Shown here: piece by piece, positions 27,895 to 37,227 of the stretch | Layout: each line of letters begins with the position of its first letter | How positions within the stretch are numbered: the first letter of the stretch is position 1 | NCBI RefSeq assembly: GCF_001647025.1 | Contig: NZ_LUKQ02000016.1 | Span: forward strand, 1-44,384 | Length of the DNA: 44,384 bases | Direction: 5' to 3' | From: Endozoicomonas atrinae | GTDB lineage: Bacteria; Pseudomonadota; Gammaproteobacteria; Pseudomonadales; Endozoicomonadaceae | Notes under the pieces: generated by a model | Told to the model about the DNA's origin: nothing | The model's database searches: none | What the model saw: the letters and a program-made list of their open reading frames with translations, nothing else | Program-made: the position numbers and the translations under genes

Positions 27895-29475
27895 ATGTCA
27901 TCACTCCCCCGGGAAGTCGAAGCCAGACGCACTTTTGCTATCATCTCCCACCCAGATGCCGGTAAAACTACCATTACCGAAAAGCTCCTGCTGCTGGGTG
28001 GCGCCATTCAGCTTGCCGGTACGGTAAAAGGCCGTAAGAGCGGGCGCATGGCCACCTCTGACTGGATGAAGATGGAACAGGAGCGTGGTATCTCCATCAC
28101 CACGTCGGTTATGCAATTCCCCTATCACGGTCGTACAGTAAACCTTCTGGACACCCCCGGGCACGAAGACTTCTCCGAGGATACCTACCGAACACTGACC
28201 GCTGTAGACAGCTGTCTTATGGTTATCGATGGCGCCAAAGGTGTCGAAGATCGAACCATAAAACTGATGGAAGTCTGTCGCCTGCGGGATACTCCAATAT
28301 TCACGTTCGTTAATAAAATGGACCGTGAAGTCCGTGATCAGATTGAAGTACTGGATGAAATTGAAGATATTCTGAAAATTCAGTGTGCACCTATTACCTG
28401 GCCTATTGGCATGGGTAAACAGTTCAAAGGTGTTTATAACCTCTATACCGATACCATTCATGTGTTCAAGCCCGGTCAGGCCAGTGTGGTTCCTGAAGAT
28501 ATCCAGATCAAAGGACTGGAATCAGAAGAAGCCAGAACCCTGCTGGGCGATCTGCATGAGGACTTGATGGAGGAAATTGAGCTGGTGAAAGGCGCCAGTC
28601 ATGAGTTTGACCTGGAAGAGTACCTTGCTGGTCGAATGACTCCGGTATTCTTTGGTACCGCATTGGCCAACTTCGGCGTTCGGGAAATGCTGGATGACTT
28701 TGTGAAGTGGGCCCCATCCCCCATGCCCCGCGAAACCAATGAGCGTACCGTTGCCGCCAATGAAGAGAATTTCTCCGGGTTCGTCTTTAAAATTCAGGCC
28801 AATATGGATCCCAAACACCGTGACCGCATTGCCTTTCTGAGAATCTGTTCTGGCAAATACACCCGGAACATGAAAATGAAACATGTTCGTATTGGCAAGG
28901 ATGTAAAAATTGCTGATGCAGTGACCTTTCTGGCGGGCGACCGCTCCCATGTGGATGAGGCAATTTCCGGTGATATTATCGGCCTGCACAACCACGGTAC
29001 AATCCAGATTGGTGACACCTTTACCCAGGGTGAAATGCTGAAGTTTATGGGCATCCCGCACTTCGCTCCCGAGATGTTTCGCCGGGTTCGTCTGCGAGAT
29101 CCGTTAAAACTGAAACAGCTGCAAAAAGGCCTTCAACAACTCTCAGAAGAAGGTGCCACCCAGCTATTCATGCCGGTTAACAACAACGACCTGATCCTCG
29201 GGGCAGTGGGTGTACTTCAGTTTGACGTAGTTATGCGTCGCCTCAAAGACGAATACAAAGTTGAAGCGATCTATGAGCCTGTGAATGTGAATACCGCTCG
29301 CTGGATTGATTGCAGTGACAACAAAAAACTGGAAGAGTTCAAGCGTAAATGTGCAGAGAATCTCGCAATTGATGGTGGTGGCCACCTGACCTACCTGGCT
29401 CCAACCAGAGTTAATCTTTCCCTGGCTGAAGAACGTTACCCGGATGTGACTTTCCGCACAACCCGAGAGCATTAA
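27895..29475 (+). CDS. prfC: Peptide chain release factor 3
   Basis: Translational GTPase that recycles RF1 and RF2 after termination. From the ATG at 27895 the product has 526 residues, the normal length. G1 SHPDAGKTT, switch region [13 protein letters not shown]3 DTPGHEDF and G4 NKMDRE are all present. The RF3-specific C-terminal region contains [16 protein letters not shown]. The frame is open 20 codons further upstream, but homology and the GGAAA site place the start at 27895. Confidence 0.97.
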   Translation: MSSLPREVEARRTFAIISHPDAGKTTITEKLLLLGGAIQLAGTVKGRKSGRMATSDWMKMEQERGISITTSVMQFPYHGRTVNLLDTPGHEDFSEDTYRTLTAVDSCLMVIDGAKGVEDRTIKLMEVCRLRDTPIFTFVNKMDREVRDQIEVLDEIEDILKIQCAPITWPIGMGKQFKGVYNLYTDTIHVFKPGQASVVPEDIQIKGLESEEARTLLGDLHEDLMEEIELVKGASHEFDLEEYLAGRMTPVFFGTALANFGVREMLDDFVKWAPSPMPRETNERTVAANEENFSGFVFKIQANMDPKHRDRIAFLRICSGKYTRNMKMKHVRIGKDVKIADAVTFLAGDRSHVDEAISGDIIGLHNHGTIQIGDTFTQGEMLKFMGIPHFAPEMFRRVRLRDPLKLKQLQKGLQQLSEEGATQLFMPVNNNDLILGAVGVLQFDVVMRRLKDEYKVEAIYEPVNVNTARWIDCSDNKKLEEFKRKCAENLAIDGGGHLTYLAPTRVNLSLAEERYPDVTFRTTREH

Positions 29476-29498
29476 CCCAGGAGGCTGTTCGAGAATAG

Positions 29499-29557
29499 AC
29501 CGCCCTAGGGCGGTATCAGAAGTTACAGACATCTATGTTTGACCGCCTGTAACTTCT
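29499..29557. terminator. Palindrome and hairpin after prfC
   Basis: A perfect 16-bp palindrome (ACCGCCCT/AGGGCGGT, 29499-29514) is followed by an 11-bp inverted repeat (AGAAGTTACAG 29518-29528, CTGTAACTTCT 29547-29557) around an 18-base loop. Either could end prfC transcription; neither has a strong U-tract. Confidence 0.4.
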
Positions 29558-29681
29558 ATTAGTTCCATCGTTTTGTTATTCAGTTATCCTTCCTGCACTT
29601 ATTCCATATCTGACTAATACCAATACTGCAGGTTCTTAAAATATTGTCTAATCTAGATGCTTAATTCTTTCTGGTATTTCT

Positions 29682-30863
29682 ATGAGTGATGCAGTCTCGA
29701 CCAAATCAGAAACCTCAACGGGTGTACGTCAAATCGTAGAGCCGTTAGCCCTCCTCCTTCTCGCAGGGTTTTTGTTTGGCTACCTTGGCCAGACCATGGG
29801 TGTTACCCACATGTTCAACACCCTCTTTAACACCGCACACCAGCTTCTGTTAAACACCGTATTGTTCCTGATGGGAATCACCGTTCTGACCGGTGCAGCA
29901 GGCCGTTTGCTGATGGAGTTTCATGTTATTTCTCTGATTGAACGGATGCTGGTGCCATTGATGAGGCCAGTGTTCAATCTTCCCGGTCGTGCTGCCATGG
30001 CGGCAATGATGACCTTCTTCTCAGATAATCCTGCAATTATTGGACTGGCCAAGGATCGCCGTTTCAGCCACTCATTCAAGGCTTACGAGATCATTTCCCT
30101 GACGAACTTCGGCACCTCTTTTGGTATGGGCCTTATTGTCATCACCTTTATAGCTACGCTGCAGAACAGTGAAACCGGTGCCACCTACTTTATACCCGCA
30201 ATGATCGGTCTGGCCGGTGCTCTTGTTGGCGCAGTCATATCTACACGCCTGATGCAGCGCTTTATCCGTAATGACCCAAGACTGCATGAATTGAGCATTA
30301 AAGATACTCACAGTGAACTGCTGGATGATCACAGTTCTACAGACCCAGTCTGGTTGAGATTCCTCAATGCCCTGCTGGATGGTGGTAAAGGCGGCGTCAA
30401 AATGGGGGTGGCGATTATTCCCGGTGTATTAATCATCAGTACGTTTGTTATGGTGCTGACGTTTGGCGCACCAACAACAGGCTACACTGGTGGTGCATTT
30501 GAAGGCGTTGCTTTGCTGCCTCAACTGGCCAGTCATGTTACCTGGCTGTTTGAACTGCTCTTCGGCTTTGACCATGCTGAACTGGTTGCCTTCCCCATTA
30601 CCTCTCTTGGTGCGGTAGGTGCAGCCATGTCACTGGTACCAAACTTTATCAGCCAGGGTATTATCGGTGGCAGTGATATCGCTGTATTTACCGCCATGGG
30701 CATGTGCTGGAGTGGTTACCTGAGCACGCATACAGCCATGCTGGACTCTCTAGGCTTCCGCCAGCTGACGTCGAAAGCCATTCTGGCTCATACAATTGGC
30801 GGTATCTGTGCCGGCGTCGCTGCACGTTATCTTTACCTTCTTCTCAACCCTTTTATTGGCTGA
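29682..30863 (+). CDS. Nucleoside-recognition (Gate domain) membrane protein, YjiH-like
   Basis: Polytopic inner-membrane protein of 393 residues with about nine or ten hydrophobic segments. It resembles the nucleoside_recognition/Gate-domain family of CD0519/YjiH-like proteins; the transported substrate is not established. Landmarks are FFSDNPAIIGLAKDRRF near residue 113, GTSFGMGLIVITF near 147 and the conserved C-terminal stretch PITSLGAVGAAMSLVPNFI to MGMCWSGYLSTHTAMLDSLG. The start ATG at 29682 has only a weak ribosome site. It is probably monocistronic and convergent with the efflux operon. Confidence 0.8.
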   Translation: MSDAVSTKSETSTGVRQIVEPLALLLLAGFLFGYLGQTMGVTHMFNTLFNTAHQLLLNTVLFLMGITVLTGAAGRLLMEFHVISLIERMLVPLMRPVFNLPGRAAMAAMMTFFSDNPAIIGLAKDRRFSHSFKAYEIISLTNFGTSFGMGLIVITFIATLQNSETGATYFIPAMIGLAGALVGAVISTRLMQRFIRNDPRLHELSIKDTHSELLDDHSSTDPVWLRFLNALLDGGKGGVKMGVAIIPGVLIISTFVMVLTFGAPTTGYTGGAFEGVALLPQLASHVTWLFELLFGFDHAELVAFPITSLGAVGAAMSLVPNFISQGIIGGSDIAVFTAMGMCWSGYLSTHTAMLDSLGFRQLTSKAILAHTIGGICAGVAARYLYLLLNPFIG

Positions 30864-30874
30864 AACTGATCCTG

Positions 30875-30903
30875 GCACTCAACTCATTTAATGAATTGAG
30901 TGC
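30875..30903. terminator. Convergent hairpin between the Gate protein gene and tetR
   Basis: GCACTCAA (30875-30882) pairs with TTGAGTGC (30896-30903). It lies between two convergent genes, a usual place for a shared terminator, but T-tracts are lacking on both sides. Confidence 0.45.
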
Positions 30904-30908
30904 TTGGC

Positions 30909-31511
30909 TTATCGCCTCAGGCCGGCAAAAACAGTATCAGCAATAACATCCCCCTCCAGCTCAAGGTCCACAGTTCCACCTACAGAGAGCCAGCGCTCAA
31001 TAACGCCATGAAAACAACCGCTGGCAACCAGTGACGCCGCCTCAGGTGTTATATTATCGCGTAACAACCCTCGTTCCTGAGCCCTTTCCATCAGCAGAGT
31101 CACCTCCGTCTGGCTCCTCAAACAGAACTGATTCCACCGCTCAAGCATCTGCAGATCAAAGGCTGCCTGCTGGCTGATCCGGCACACCTGCTGAAATTGC
31201 AGATTGGTAGCAACTTCCTGCAGGACCCGCTTACCAAGATTACACAGCACATCCAGTGGGTCCTCATCATCGGCTTCCAGCTGAGCGGCAAAGTGCTGAT
31301 CCAGTGGATCAAAGACCCTTTCCCAGAGAGCTTCCAGCATCTGGGACTTGTCTTTAAAGTGCCAGTAAATAGCCCCCCGGGTTACACCGGCAGTACTGGC
31401 GATCTGAGCCAGAGTGACATTGGCAATTCCTTTTTCACTGAACAGCGCCAACGCAGTTTCCAGCAGCTGTAGCCGTGTTTTTTCAGCATCTTCCTTTGTA
31501 CGACGAGCCAT
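30909..31511 (-). CDS. TetR/AcrR-family efflux repressor
   Basis: DNA-binding repressor of 200 residues. The N-terminal helix-turn-helix (LAQIASTAGVTRGAIYWHF, about residues 34-52) follows a typical RLQLLETALALFSEKG helix. The ligand-binding C-terminal domain resembles AcrR/TtgR (QQVCRISQQAAF, ASLVASGCFHGVIERWL). It is the last gene of the adaptor-pump-tetR unit, only five bases after the pump. Together with the AcrR-like palindrome at 36086-36109 this argues for autoregulation of the whole operon. Confidence 0.92.
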   Translation of the reverse strand: MARRTKEDAEKTRLQLLETALALFSEKGIANVTLAQIASTAGVTRGAIYWHFKDKSQMLEALWERVFDPLDQHFAAQLEADDEDPLDVLCNLGKRVLQEVATNLQFQQVCRISQQAAFDLQMLERWNQFCLRSQTEVTLLMERAQERGLLRDNITPEAASLVASGCFHGVIERWLSVGGTVDLELEGDVIADTVFAGLRR

Positions 31512-31516
31512 AGTGT

Positions 31517-32692
31517 TTAACCTGCCTGAAATCCAGGTAATTCAGCACCTTTTTCAGAGCTATTATCAGAGCTGGCAACTGTAGCTTCCACCTCAGAGGT
31601 TAATAACATATACAGCGCAGGAACCACCACCATGGCAAAAACTGTTGAAGCAGCCAGACCAAAAATAATTGCCATACACAGTGGATACCACTGGGGATCA
31701 CTGCTGGCCAGGGGAATCAGGCCAAGCACAGTAGTTAAACTGGTGCTGATTACTGGACGCAGGCGGTCAGCGGCTCCTCTTGCCGCAGAGTTAGCCACCG
31801 ACAGACCGGACTTTCGGTGACTGTTCATGGTTTCAATCAGAACAATACCGTTATTCACCGCAATACCAGCCAGGGAGACGACGCCCATCAAACCAATAAA
31901 CGACATTGGTATTTCCGCAAGAAAGTAGCCAATAAAGGTTCCGGTTAATGCCAGGGGAACCACCAGAAGAATAATCAATGGCTGGCGCATGGAGTTGAAC
32001 ATCAAGGTCAGCAGAACAAAAATCATACCCATGGCCAGCAGCATGGCTCCTCCCATACTGCCATAGCTTTCATCCGTAGACTCCATTTCACCCGCCAGTC
32101 GATAGTCATAGCCCACAGGCCATTCCCGTTTCATCGCTTCCAGGTGGGGAATCATCGCTTTCATAATGGTGGTTGCCGTCTGCCCTTCTGCTCTTGCCTG
32201 CACCGTTACCGCTCGCTGGCCATCAGTATGAACATAGACCTGTGGTGCAGCCATCAACTCATATTCAGCAAGATCCAGCAAAGGCACACTTCGCCCATCA
32301 TCCGTTATTACCCTCATCAGCTGCATTTCGGCAAGATGCTGGGGACTGCCAAGCTCACCGCCACGGCTGGCCCAGGCCATGCTGATCCGGATGTCCGGAT
32401 CATCCTGTATACCGGGCACTTTGAAACGACCAAAGTCGTCTTCTTCCATTGCCATTCGTATCTGCTGGGCAACACTGTGTTCAGAAAGCCCGTGAAAACT
32501 CAGGCGTTCAGGGATTAGACGAAAGCGAATTTCCCGGTGTGCAGCCCCCAGGTTATCACGCACTCCCTGGGCTCCAGGGATCTGGGAAAGCCTGCTGCGA
32601 ACTTCCGCAGAAATATCACGGAGCAGACCATAGTCCTCACCCAGAATTTCAATCTGAACCGGAGCCGCATTGTAGGGATTCCCCCCCCACAT
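31517..32692 (-). CDS. RND efflux pump, C-terminal part (frameshifted)
   Basis: This frame encodes the second half of an RND permease: the second periplasmic domain, then transmembrane helices 8-12. It includes LALTGTFIGYFL, GLMGVVSLAGIAVNNGIVLIETMN and PVISTSLTTVLGLIPLA. The Lys seen in AcrB TM10 is Asn-Asn here, as in other GxVVNN-type pumps. The frame begins at an ATG inside the G-run where the upstream frame should continue (HxWGG/NPYNAAPVQI). That ATG has no ribosome site, so it is very unlikely to be an independent gene. One base fewer in the G8 run would join it to the upstream frame. Confidence 0.88.
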   Translation of the reverse strand: MWGGNPYNAAPVQIEILGEDYGLLRDISAEVRSRLSQIPGAQGVRDNLGAAHREIRFRLIPERLSFHGLSEHSVAQQIRMAMEEDDFGRFKVPGIQDDPDIRISMAWASRGGELGSPQHLAEMQLMRVITDDGRSVPLLDLAEYELMAAPQVYVHTDGQRAVTVQARAEGQTATTIMKAMIPHLEAMKREWPVGYDYRLAGEMESTDESYGSMGGAMLLAMGMIFVLLTLMFNSMRQPLIILLVVPLALTGTFIGYFLAEIPMSFIGLMGVVSLAGIAVNNGIVLIETMNSHRKSGLSVANSAARGAADRLRPVISTSLTTVLGLIPLASSDPQWYPLCMAIIFGLAASTVFAMVVVPALYMLLTSEVEATVASSDNSSEKGAELPGFQAG

Positions 32693-34718
32693 GGGTCAGG
32701 AATATTTCCAGCCCGGCTTCGCCGCTGAGCGCCTCATTCAATCCCTCACGGATGTCATCAAGGTATTCAAACGATATACGATCCCGGTCTTTCCGGGGTA
32801 CCAGGATGGCGGTAAACCCCACCTGATTGTAGGCCTTGGATGGCAGCAGTGCTTCATTCAGCGAGCTGCTGGTCACCGGACTTTTTTCCCCTACATAAGC
32901 AATATTCTTCTCAATCCAGGGCTGCTTCCGTAGATAAGCCCCCGCCTTGTCGGCAACCTGCTGAGCCTGCTCCAGCGTTGCATCAGGCCCTAACTGAATG
33001 GCAACACCAATTTTCCGGTCATCACTTTCCGAGAACATCATCACCGGCAGCTGGCCGGCCGCCAGCAGGCTCAGGACAAACAACCCAAACGCACCAGCGA
33101 CCCAGGAAATGGCAGTAATACGGTTTTTTAACACGGCAACCAGCAACCAGTCAGTCAGTTGTCCCCGGTACTTCATACTCAAACGGTCAATAAGCAGTTC
33201 TCTGGAACGGCCGGAGTCTTTTTCCAGCAAGTACCGGGAGAGTGGTATACAGACCAGAAAAGCAACCAGCAAACTGACCAGCAGACTGATGGTAATGGTC
33301 ATGGGCAGTATTCGGATGAACTTACCGGGAATCCCACCGACCAGCATCAGAGGAACCATCGCCAGAATAGTAGTCAGCTGTCCAGCAGTGGCGGGTAACA
33401 GGAACGTTTTAACCGTTGAAAGTGCTGCCTGTGAAAAAGACTGCTTACGGACATAGAGCCCATCGTGCATGCCTTCCATCACCAGAATGTACACATCCAC
33501 CAGCAATCCGAGCGCCAGCACCATTCCCACCAGCACTGTCGAACTCAGGGTATAACCGAGCACAGCCATACCGGCCAGTGTTGCCAATAGCGTTACCGGA
33601 AGCGCAATACCGGCAATCAACGCTTCTCGCCAGGTCAACAGAAACATCAGAACAACAAAGACAATAATGACTGCCTGATACATGGAGCCGGAGATATCTT
33701 CAAATGCCAGCTCAATCAGTTCACCATCGTCAGTGACCTTCGTCAGCTGAAGCCCCTGGGGCCAGGTATCACTTCTGACGACCTGATCAGCCAGCCGCTC
33801 TGCAGCCCCAATAACCGCAAAAGTATCTTCACCGGGACGTTTGGTGATATCCAGAGTAATACCACGGGTAAACTCACCGTGATCAAGGCTGAAATAGTTG
33901 CGGCTTTTTTCCCGGTCCAGCCTCAGACTGACATCAGCAATCTCACCAAGCCTGACCGGACGGTTTTCATCAAGCCGTGTGATGGGCAGTTTTTTGAGTT
34001 TTTCAACGCTGTCAAAACGCCCGGCAAGATAGAGTGTAAAGGTACTTTCACTGCCTTCAAACTCACCCCATGCCATGTCCTGATTTGCAGCCTGAAGTCG
34101 ATCTCTGACCAACAGCGGTGAAATCCCCAGCTCTCTCAACTTATATGGCTTTAGTCGTATATGAAGACTCTTCTCCCGCATTCCCCCAAGCGTCACCTTC
34201 TTAACGGTGGGAATGGTTTCAAACTGGGACTCCAGACGCTTCGCAACATCCGTCAGGATCAGATCATCAACGTTGCCGTGAAGCACCAGGCTGATCACCG
34301 GCATATCCGCAACGGACATCTCCTCAATTTCCGGCTTATCAATATCCGCTTCTGATGGAAACTGACTTTCAGCTTTGTCTACCTTGGCTCGCAGCCGCTG
34401 GAGTGCCTCGGCAACCGGCATATCAGCCTCAAACTCAACAGCCACCATTGAGTAAGAATGGTAGGAACCACTGGCAAATGTCTTTAACCCCTTAACGCTG
34501 CGAATTTCATCTTCCAGAGGCTTGGTCACCTCTTTCTCAACCTGTTCCGGAGCAGCACCGGGCCAGGAGACGGTGATCAACGCTTTGGGAATTTCAAGAT
34601 CCGGGTAGTTCTCACGAACCATGGTGTTATAGGACAGCACACCAGAGAGTAGAAATAACCCGAGTAACAGGCGGGCAAAGAGCGTTTGCAGAAACAGCTT
34701 TCGAGACAGCCAGTTCAT
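32649..34718 (-). CDS. RND efflux pump, N-terminal part (frameshifted)
   Basis: The first 675 or so residues of an RND permease that exports substrates from the periplasm by proton antiport. TM1 is LLLGLFLLSGVL, followed by the porter domain start (NYPDLEIPKALITVSWPGAAPEQVE) and TM2-6. TM4 reads GLLVDVYILVMEGMHDG, so only one of the two Asp of AcrB (D407/D408) is retained. After ...FLTHVGG the frame is thrown off at the eight-G run (32681-32688) and stops 11 codons later. With seven G the two ORFs would give one protein of about 1066 residues, a normal RND length. The start ATG overlaps the adaptor stop by four bases. No outer-membrane channel gene is nearby. Confidence 0.9.
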   Translation of the reverse strand: MNWLSRKLFLQTLFARLLLGLFLLSGVLSYNTMVRENYPDLEIPKALITVSWPGAAPEQVEKEVTKPLEDEIRSVKGLKTFASGSYHSYSMVAVEFEADMPVAEALQRLRAKVDKAESQFPSEADIDKPEIEEMSVADMPVISLVLHGNVDDLILTDVAKRLESQFETIPTVKKVTLGGMREKSLHIRLKPYKLRELGISPLLVRDRLQAANQDMAWGEFEGSESTFTLYLAGRFDSVEKLKKLPITRLDENRPVRLGEIADVSLRLDREKSRNYFSLDHGEFTRGITLDITKRPGEDTFAVIGAAERLADQVVRSDTWPQGLQLTKVTDDGELIELAFEDISGSMYQAVIIVFVVLMFLLTWREALIAGIALPVTLLATLAGMAVLGYTLSSTVLVGMVLALGLLVDVYILVMEGMHDGLYVRKQSFSQAALSTVKTFLLPATAGQLTTILAMVPLMLVGGIPGKFIRILPMTITISLLVSLLVAFLVCIPLSRYLLEKDSGRSRELLIDRLSMKYRGQLTDWLLVAVLKNRITAISWVAGAFGLFVLSLLAAGQLPVMMFSESDDRKIGVAIQLGPDATLEQAQQVADKAGAYLRKQPWIEKNIAYVGEKSPVTSSSLNEALLPSKAYNQVGFTAILVPRKDRDRISFEYLDDIREGLNEALSGEAGLEIFLTHVGGESLQCGSGSD
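32681..32688 (-). repeat. Eight-G homopolymer at the pump frameshift
   Basis: Eight C on the plus strand, eight G in the coding strand. The flanking frames join cleanly if the run has seven G (H-V-G-G-N-P-Y-N). A slippage-prone switch, a fixed mutation and a sequencing error are the three explanations. Confidence 0.9.
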
Positions 34719-36064
34719 TCGGCGCCTCCTGCCTTCAGCTCATTGATAACGTTAACAGAGCTGTCATCAGCCAGAAGGTGCTGACCACGGACCACAACCC
34801 GGTCGCCATTATGAAGACCATCAACCACTTCCAGGTTCAATAAACCCTGAATACCAATAGACAACCAGCGTAGCTCAACCCGGTTATCCGGCTTAACCAC
34901 GAATACATAGGGCTTGCCATCTCGGAATGAGATTGCCTGCCAGGGCAGCGTCAAGACATCGGTTTTCTGTTCGGTGGCAATCCAGGCCCTGACAAACATG
35001 CCATCCTGTATTGCCTGGGCATCCCCCTCGGTCCTGACCTTCACCTGTCGTGAGCGATTCTGAAGGCTGAGGGCAGGGCTTACGGACCAGACGCTCCCTT
35101 TTACCACTCCTCGCTGATCAAACCCTGCATCAACAGAGTCATAAAGTATTCGGTCATCCTGAGCCAGATAGACAGGCTGTCCTTCCTGAATGGAACGTGC
35201 TTCAGCTTCAGCAACTTCAAGACTGATTTCATAACGACTGTCGTCTACTACCACGATGGCACTGGTCGCTTCCCGCTCCCTGTTGGTACTGATGCCTGCC
35301 GGAGGGTAATAGTAATTATCCTGCAGTACATTCATTGCCGTGATCACGCCATCAAACGGAGCAAACAGGCTGGTTTTTTCAAGGTTGACCGTAGCCCGGT
35401 TCAGGTCTGCTGCCACCCCTTTCTCCTCAGAGCGTGCGGCCTGCAGGCTGCTTTCTGCTGCTTCAACGCCCACCTGGGCATTGAGCATTCCAGTTCGATA
35501 GCGATCGTATTCATCTCTGGATACCACGCCTTTTTTGTAGATCGCTTCAATCCGGGCAAAATCTTTTTCAGCCTGCTGTTTATCATTCTGGGCCATATGA
35601 ACACCGGCCTCGGCTTCTTTCCGCCGCTCTCTGGCAGACTGTAGCCGGGCCTCCAAAGCAACCACTTCAGCCGTATTTTCCCGGTTATCAATTCTGGCCA
35701 GGAACTGCCCTAAGCGGACATCATCATTGGGACCAAAAACACGAACGCCTTCACGCAGTGGGGAGCCTTCAGCCGATGAAGAGCCATCAGCCAGAGTGCC
35801 AATGTGTACCACCTTGCCAGGCTGTTCAAAATTGAGAAATGCCTTTTGCAAGGCCTCCACGGTGCCTTCTGCAAAAGCCCAGGCCGACAGCTCTCCTGGA
35901 GCGACCTGCATCACATCAACCCGAACCGGTGGCGTCTCATAAACCACGGCAGCAGAGTCACCACTGCTTTGAATTCGATAACCGGCCAGCGCCAGAGCCG
36001 CCAGCACCAGACTGATAACAACAACTTTGCTGAATTTCATGGGCTTCTGCTTATTTTTTTGCAT
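34715..36064 (-). CDS. RND efflux periplasmic adaptor (membrane fusion protein)
   Basis: Adaptor of 449 residues linking the pump to an outer-membrane channel. It has an N-terminal membrane anchor (VVVISLVLAALALAGY) with no lipoprotein Cys. A coiled-coil hairpin spans roughly residues 130-215 (ARLQSARERRKEAEAGV, YRTGMLNAQVGVEAAESS) and is followed by the lipoyl second half (TSLFAPFDGVITAMNV). Beta-barrel and membrane-proximal domains come last (GMFVRAWI, DGLHNGDRVVVRGQHLL). The start could be 36064 or the ATG at 36040 (MKFSKVV); neither has a strong ribosome site. First gene of the operon; its stop overlaps the pump start (ATGA). Confidence 0.93.
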   Translation of the reverse strand: MQKNKQKPMKFSKVVVISLVLAALALAGYRIQSSGDSAAVVYETPPVRVDVMQVAPGELSAWAFAEGTVEALQKAFLNFEQPGKVVHIGTLADGSSSAEGSPLREGVRVFGPNDDVRLGQFLARIDNRENTAEVVALEARLQSARERRKEAEAGVHMAQNDKQQAEKDFARIEAIYKKGVVSRDEYDRYRTGMLNAQVGVEAAESSLQAARSEEKGVAADLNRATVNLEKTSLFAPFDGVITAMNVLQDNYYYPPAGISTNREREATSAIVVVDDSRYEISLEVAEAEARSIQEGQPVYLAQDDRILYDSVDAGFDQRGVVKGSVWSVSPALSLQNRSRQVKVRTEGDAQAIQDGMFVRAWIATEQKTDVLTLPWQAISFRDGKPYVFVVKPDNRVELRWLSIGIQGLLNLEVVDGLHNGDRVVVRGQHLLADDSSVNVINELKAGGAE

Positions 36065-36085
36065 ATTAGTATCTATTTATAATTT

Positions 36086-36109
36086 TACATACATACATGA
36101 ATGCCTGTA
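36086..36109. promoter_or_regulatory. AcrR-like operator upstream of the efflux operon
   Basis: A 24-bp imperfect palindrome starting TACATACAT and ending TGAATGCCTGTA lies 22 bases upstream of the adaptor start. It closely matches the AcrR operator as I recall it (TACATACAT, centre, then GAATGTATGTA), differing mainly in the central triplet and two bases of the right half. A TATAAA-like -10 lies between it and the gene. The likely ligand is the TetR protein encoded at the end of the same operon. Confidence 0.65.
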
Positions 36110-36303
36110 TATAACCCATATTGACGAGGCCGCAGGTTCAAATCGTGATCAAGTGACTCAAACGAAGGTCTAACGGTCAAAAATCATTTCCAGAGCCATA
36201 GTTATAGATTCTGCGGATATAAGCAGATCACTTATAACAACCAGATTTTTTTAAAGCAGTGCCCTGAGCGGCTTGGGAAAAACGAATTGGTAAGGAGAGA
36301 TGT

Positions 36304-36540
36304 ATGCGCCTGAACCTTCTGTTAGCACCGTTACAGCACGTAATAGACGCCATGCAAAAAGGTGAAACCTTTAAGATCCGGGTGCTGATGGAGGAGCTGG
36401 GCCTTTGGGAACATCAGGATGACCTGCAGAAAATGAGAATAGCCGCCAGTTTCCGGTCCATGGTTGAGAGTGGTGTTCTAACCAATATTCAGTTGCTCAC
36501 TCATCACAAAACCCGGCATGCCGTGTACATAACCATCTAA
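36304..36540 (+). CDS. Small unknown protein (78 aa)
   Basis: Not recognised. The gene is well framed: AAGGAG six to seven bases before the ATG and a strong terminator 25 bases after the stop. The sequence is helical with a final strand (HHKTRHAVYITI), suggesting a small winged-helix-like fold, but no motif is diagnostic. An inverted repeat (TATAAG, CTTATA, 36218-36236) lies upstream. It is divergent from the efflux operon, so the 240-base gap may carry promoters for both. Confidence 0.75.
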   Translation: MRLNLLLAPLQHVIDAMQKGETFKIRVLMEELGLWEHQDDLQKMRIAASFRSMVESGVLTNIQLLTHHKTRHAVYITI

Positions 36541-36565
36541 TCAATGCCAGAAGATCATATCGACA

Positions 36566-36594
36566 TAAAAAAACCGGCAAATGCCGGTTTTTTT
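36566..36594. terminator. Bidirectional intrinsic terminator
   Basis: ACCGGCA-AA-TGCCGGT with an A run before and a T run after. It serves the small gene on the plus strand and slyD on the minus strand. Confidence 0.9.
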
Positions 36595-36599
36595 AATCA

Positions 36600-37085
36600 T
36601 CAGTGAACATGTCCACCAGGTCCATGCACATGACCGTGGTCCAGCTCTTCCTTGGTAGCTTCACGAACCTCAACCACTTCAATGCTGAAGTGCAGATTCT
36701 CACCCGCCAGCGAGTGATTAGCATCAATCACAACCTGGTCGCCTTCGTCATCAATAGCGACGACCGTCACAATACGTGGGCCAATAGCAGTATCTGCATG
36801 GAACTGGTTACCCACCTCTACCGGATGGTCACCAAACTGTTCTTTTGGTACTGGCTGAACCAGGCTTTCGTCGTACTCGCCATAGCCTTCAGCTGGCTCA
36901 ACAACCACTTCAAACTTGTCTCCGGCCTGCTTGCCTTCGAGGGCATTTTCAAGACCTTCTACAATATTGTGCTCCCCGTGAAGATAAGCCATGGGGGACT
37001 CGCCTTCAGAACTGTCGAGAACCTCTCCCGCGTCATTTTTCAGAGTGTAATGGAACAGAGCCACTTTCTCTTTGGCTATCTTCAT
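36600..37085 (-). CDS. slyD: FKBP-type peptidyl-prolyl isomerase SlyD
   Basis: Cytoplasmic prolyl isomerase/chaperone of 161 residues. The FKBP half (VALFHYTLKNDAGEVLDSS, MAYLHGEHNIVEGLENAL) surrounds an insert-in-flap domain (about residues 75-120, with VQPVPKEQF). IDANHSLAGENLHF marks the second FKBP segment. The His-containing tail is short (HGHVHGPGGHVH) compared with E. coli SlyD but could still bind nickel or other metals. Confidence 0.94.
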   Translation of the reverse strand: MKIAKEKVALFHYTLKNDAGEVLDSSEGESPMAYLHGEHNIVEGLENALEGKQAGDKFEVVVEPAEGYGEYDESLVQPVPKEQFGDHPVEVGNQFHADTAIGPRIVTVVAIDDEGDQVVIDANHSLAGENLHFSIEVVEVREATKEELDHGHVHGPGGHVH

Positions 37086-37227
37086 CTGTTTACGCCTTTA
37101 ACAAAGTAAACAACTATCTTAACTGCCAATGCTATCAGGAGCCAGAAAACTGCAAATAAATGCGGTTTCTGGTGTAATTGGCAGGCAAACCCTATTTGAA
37201 AGCGCCTAACAAACGGAGTTTTTTCTC

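Noticed and set aside
36135-36144. GGTTCAAATC, like a tRNA T-loop
   Set aside because: The flanking bases do not form a T-stem and there is no acceptor or anticodon arm, so no tRNA or tRNA-derived attachment site is supported.
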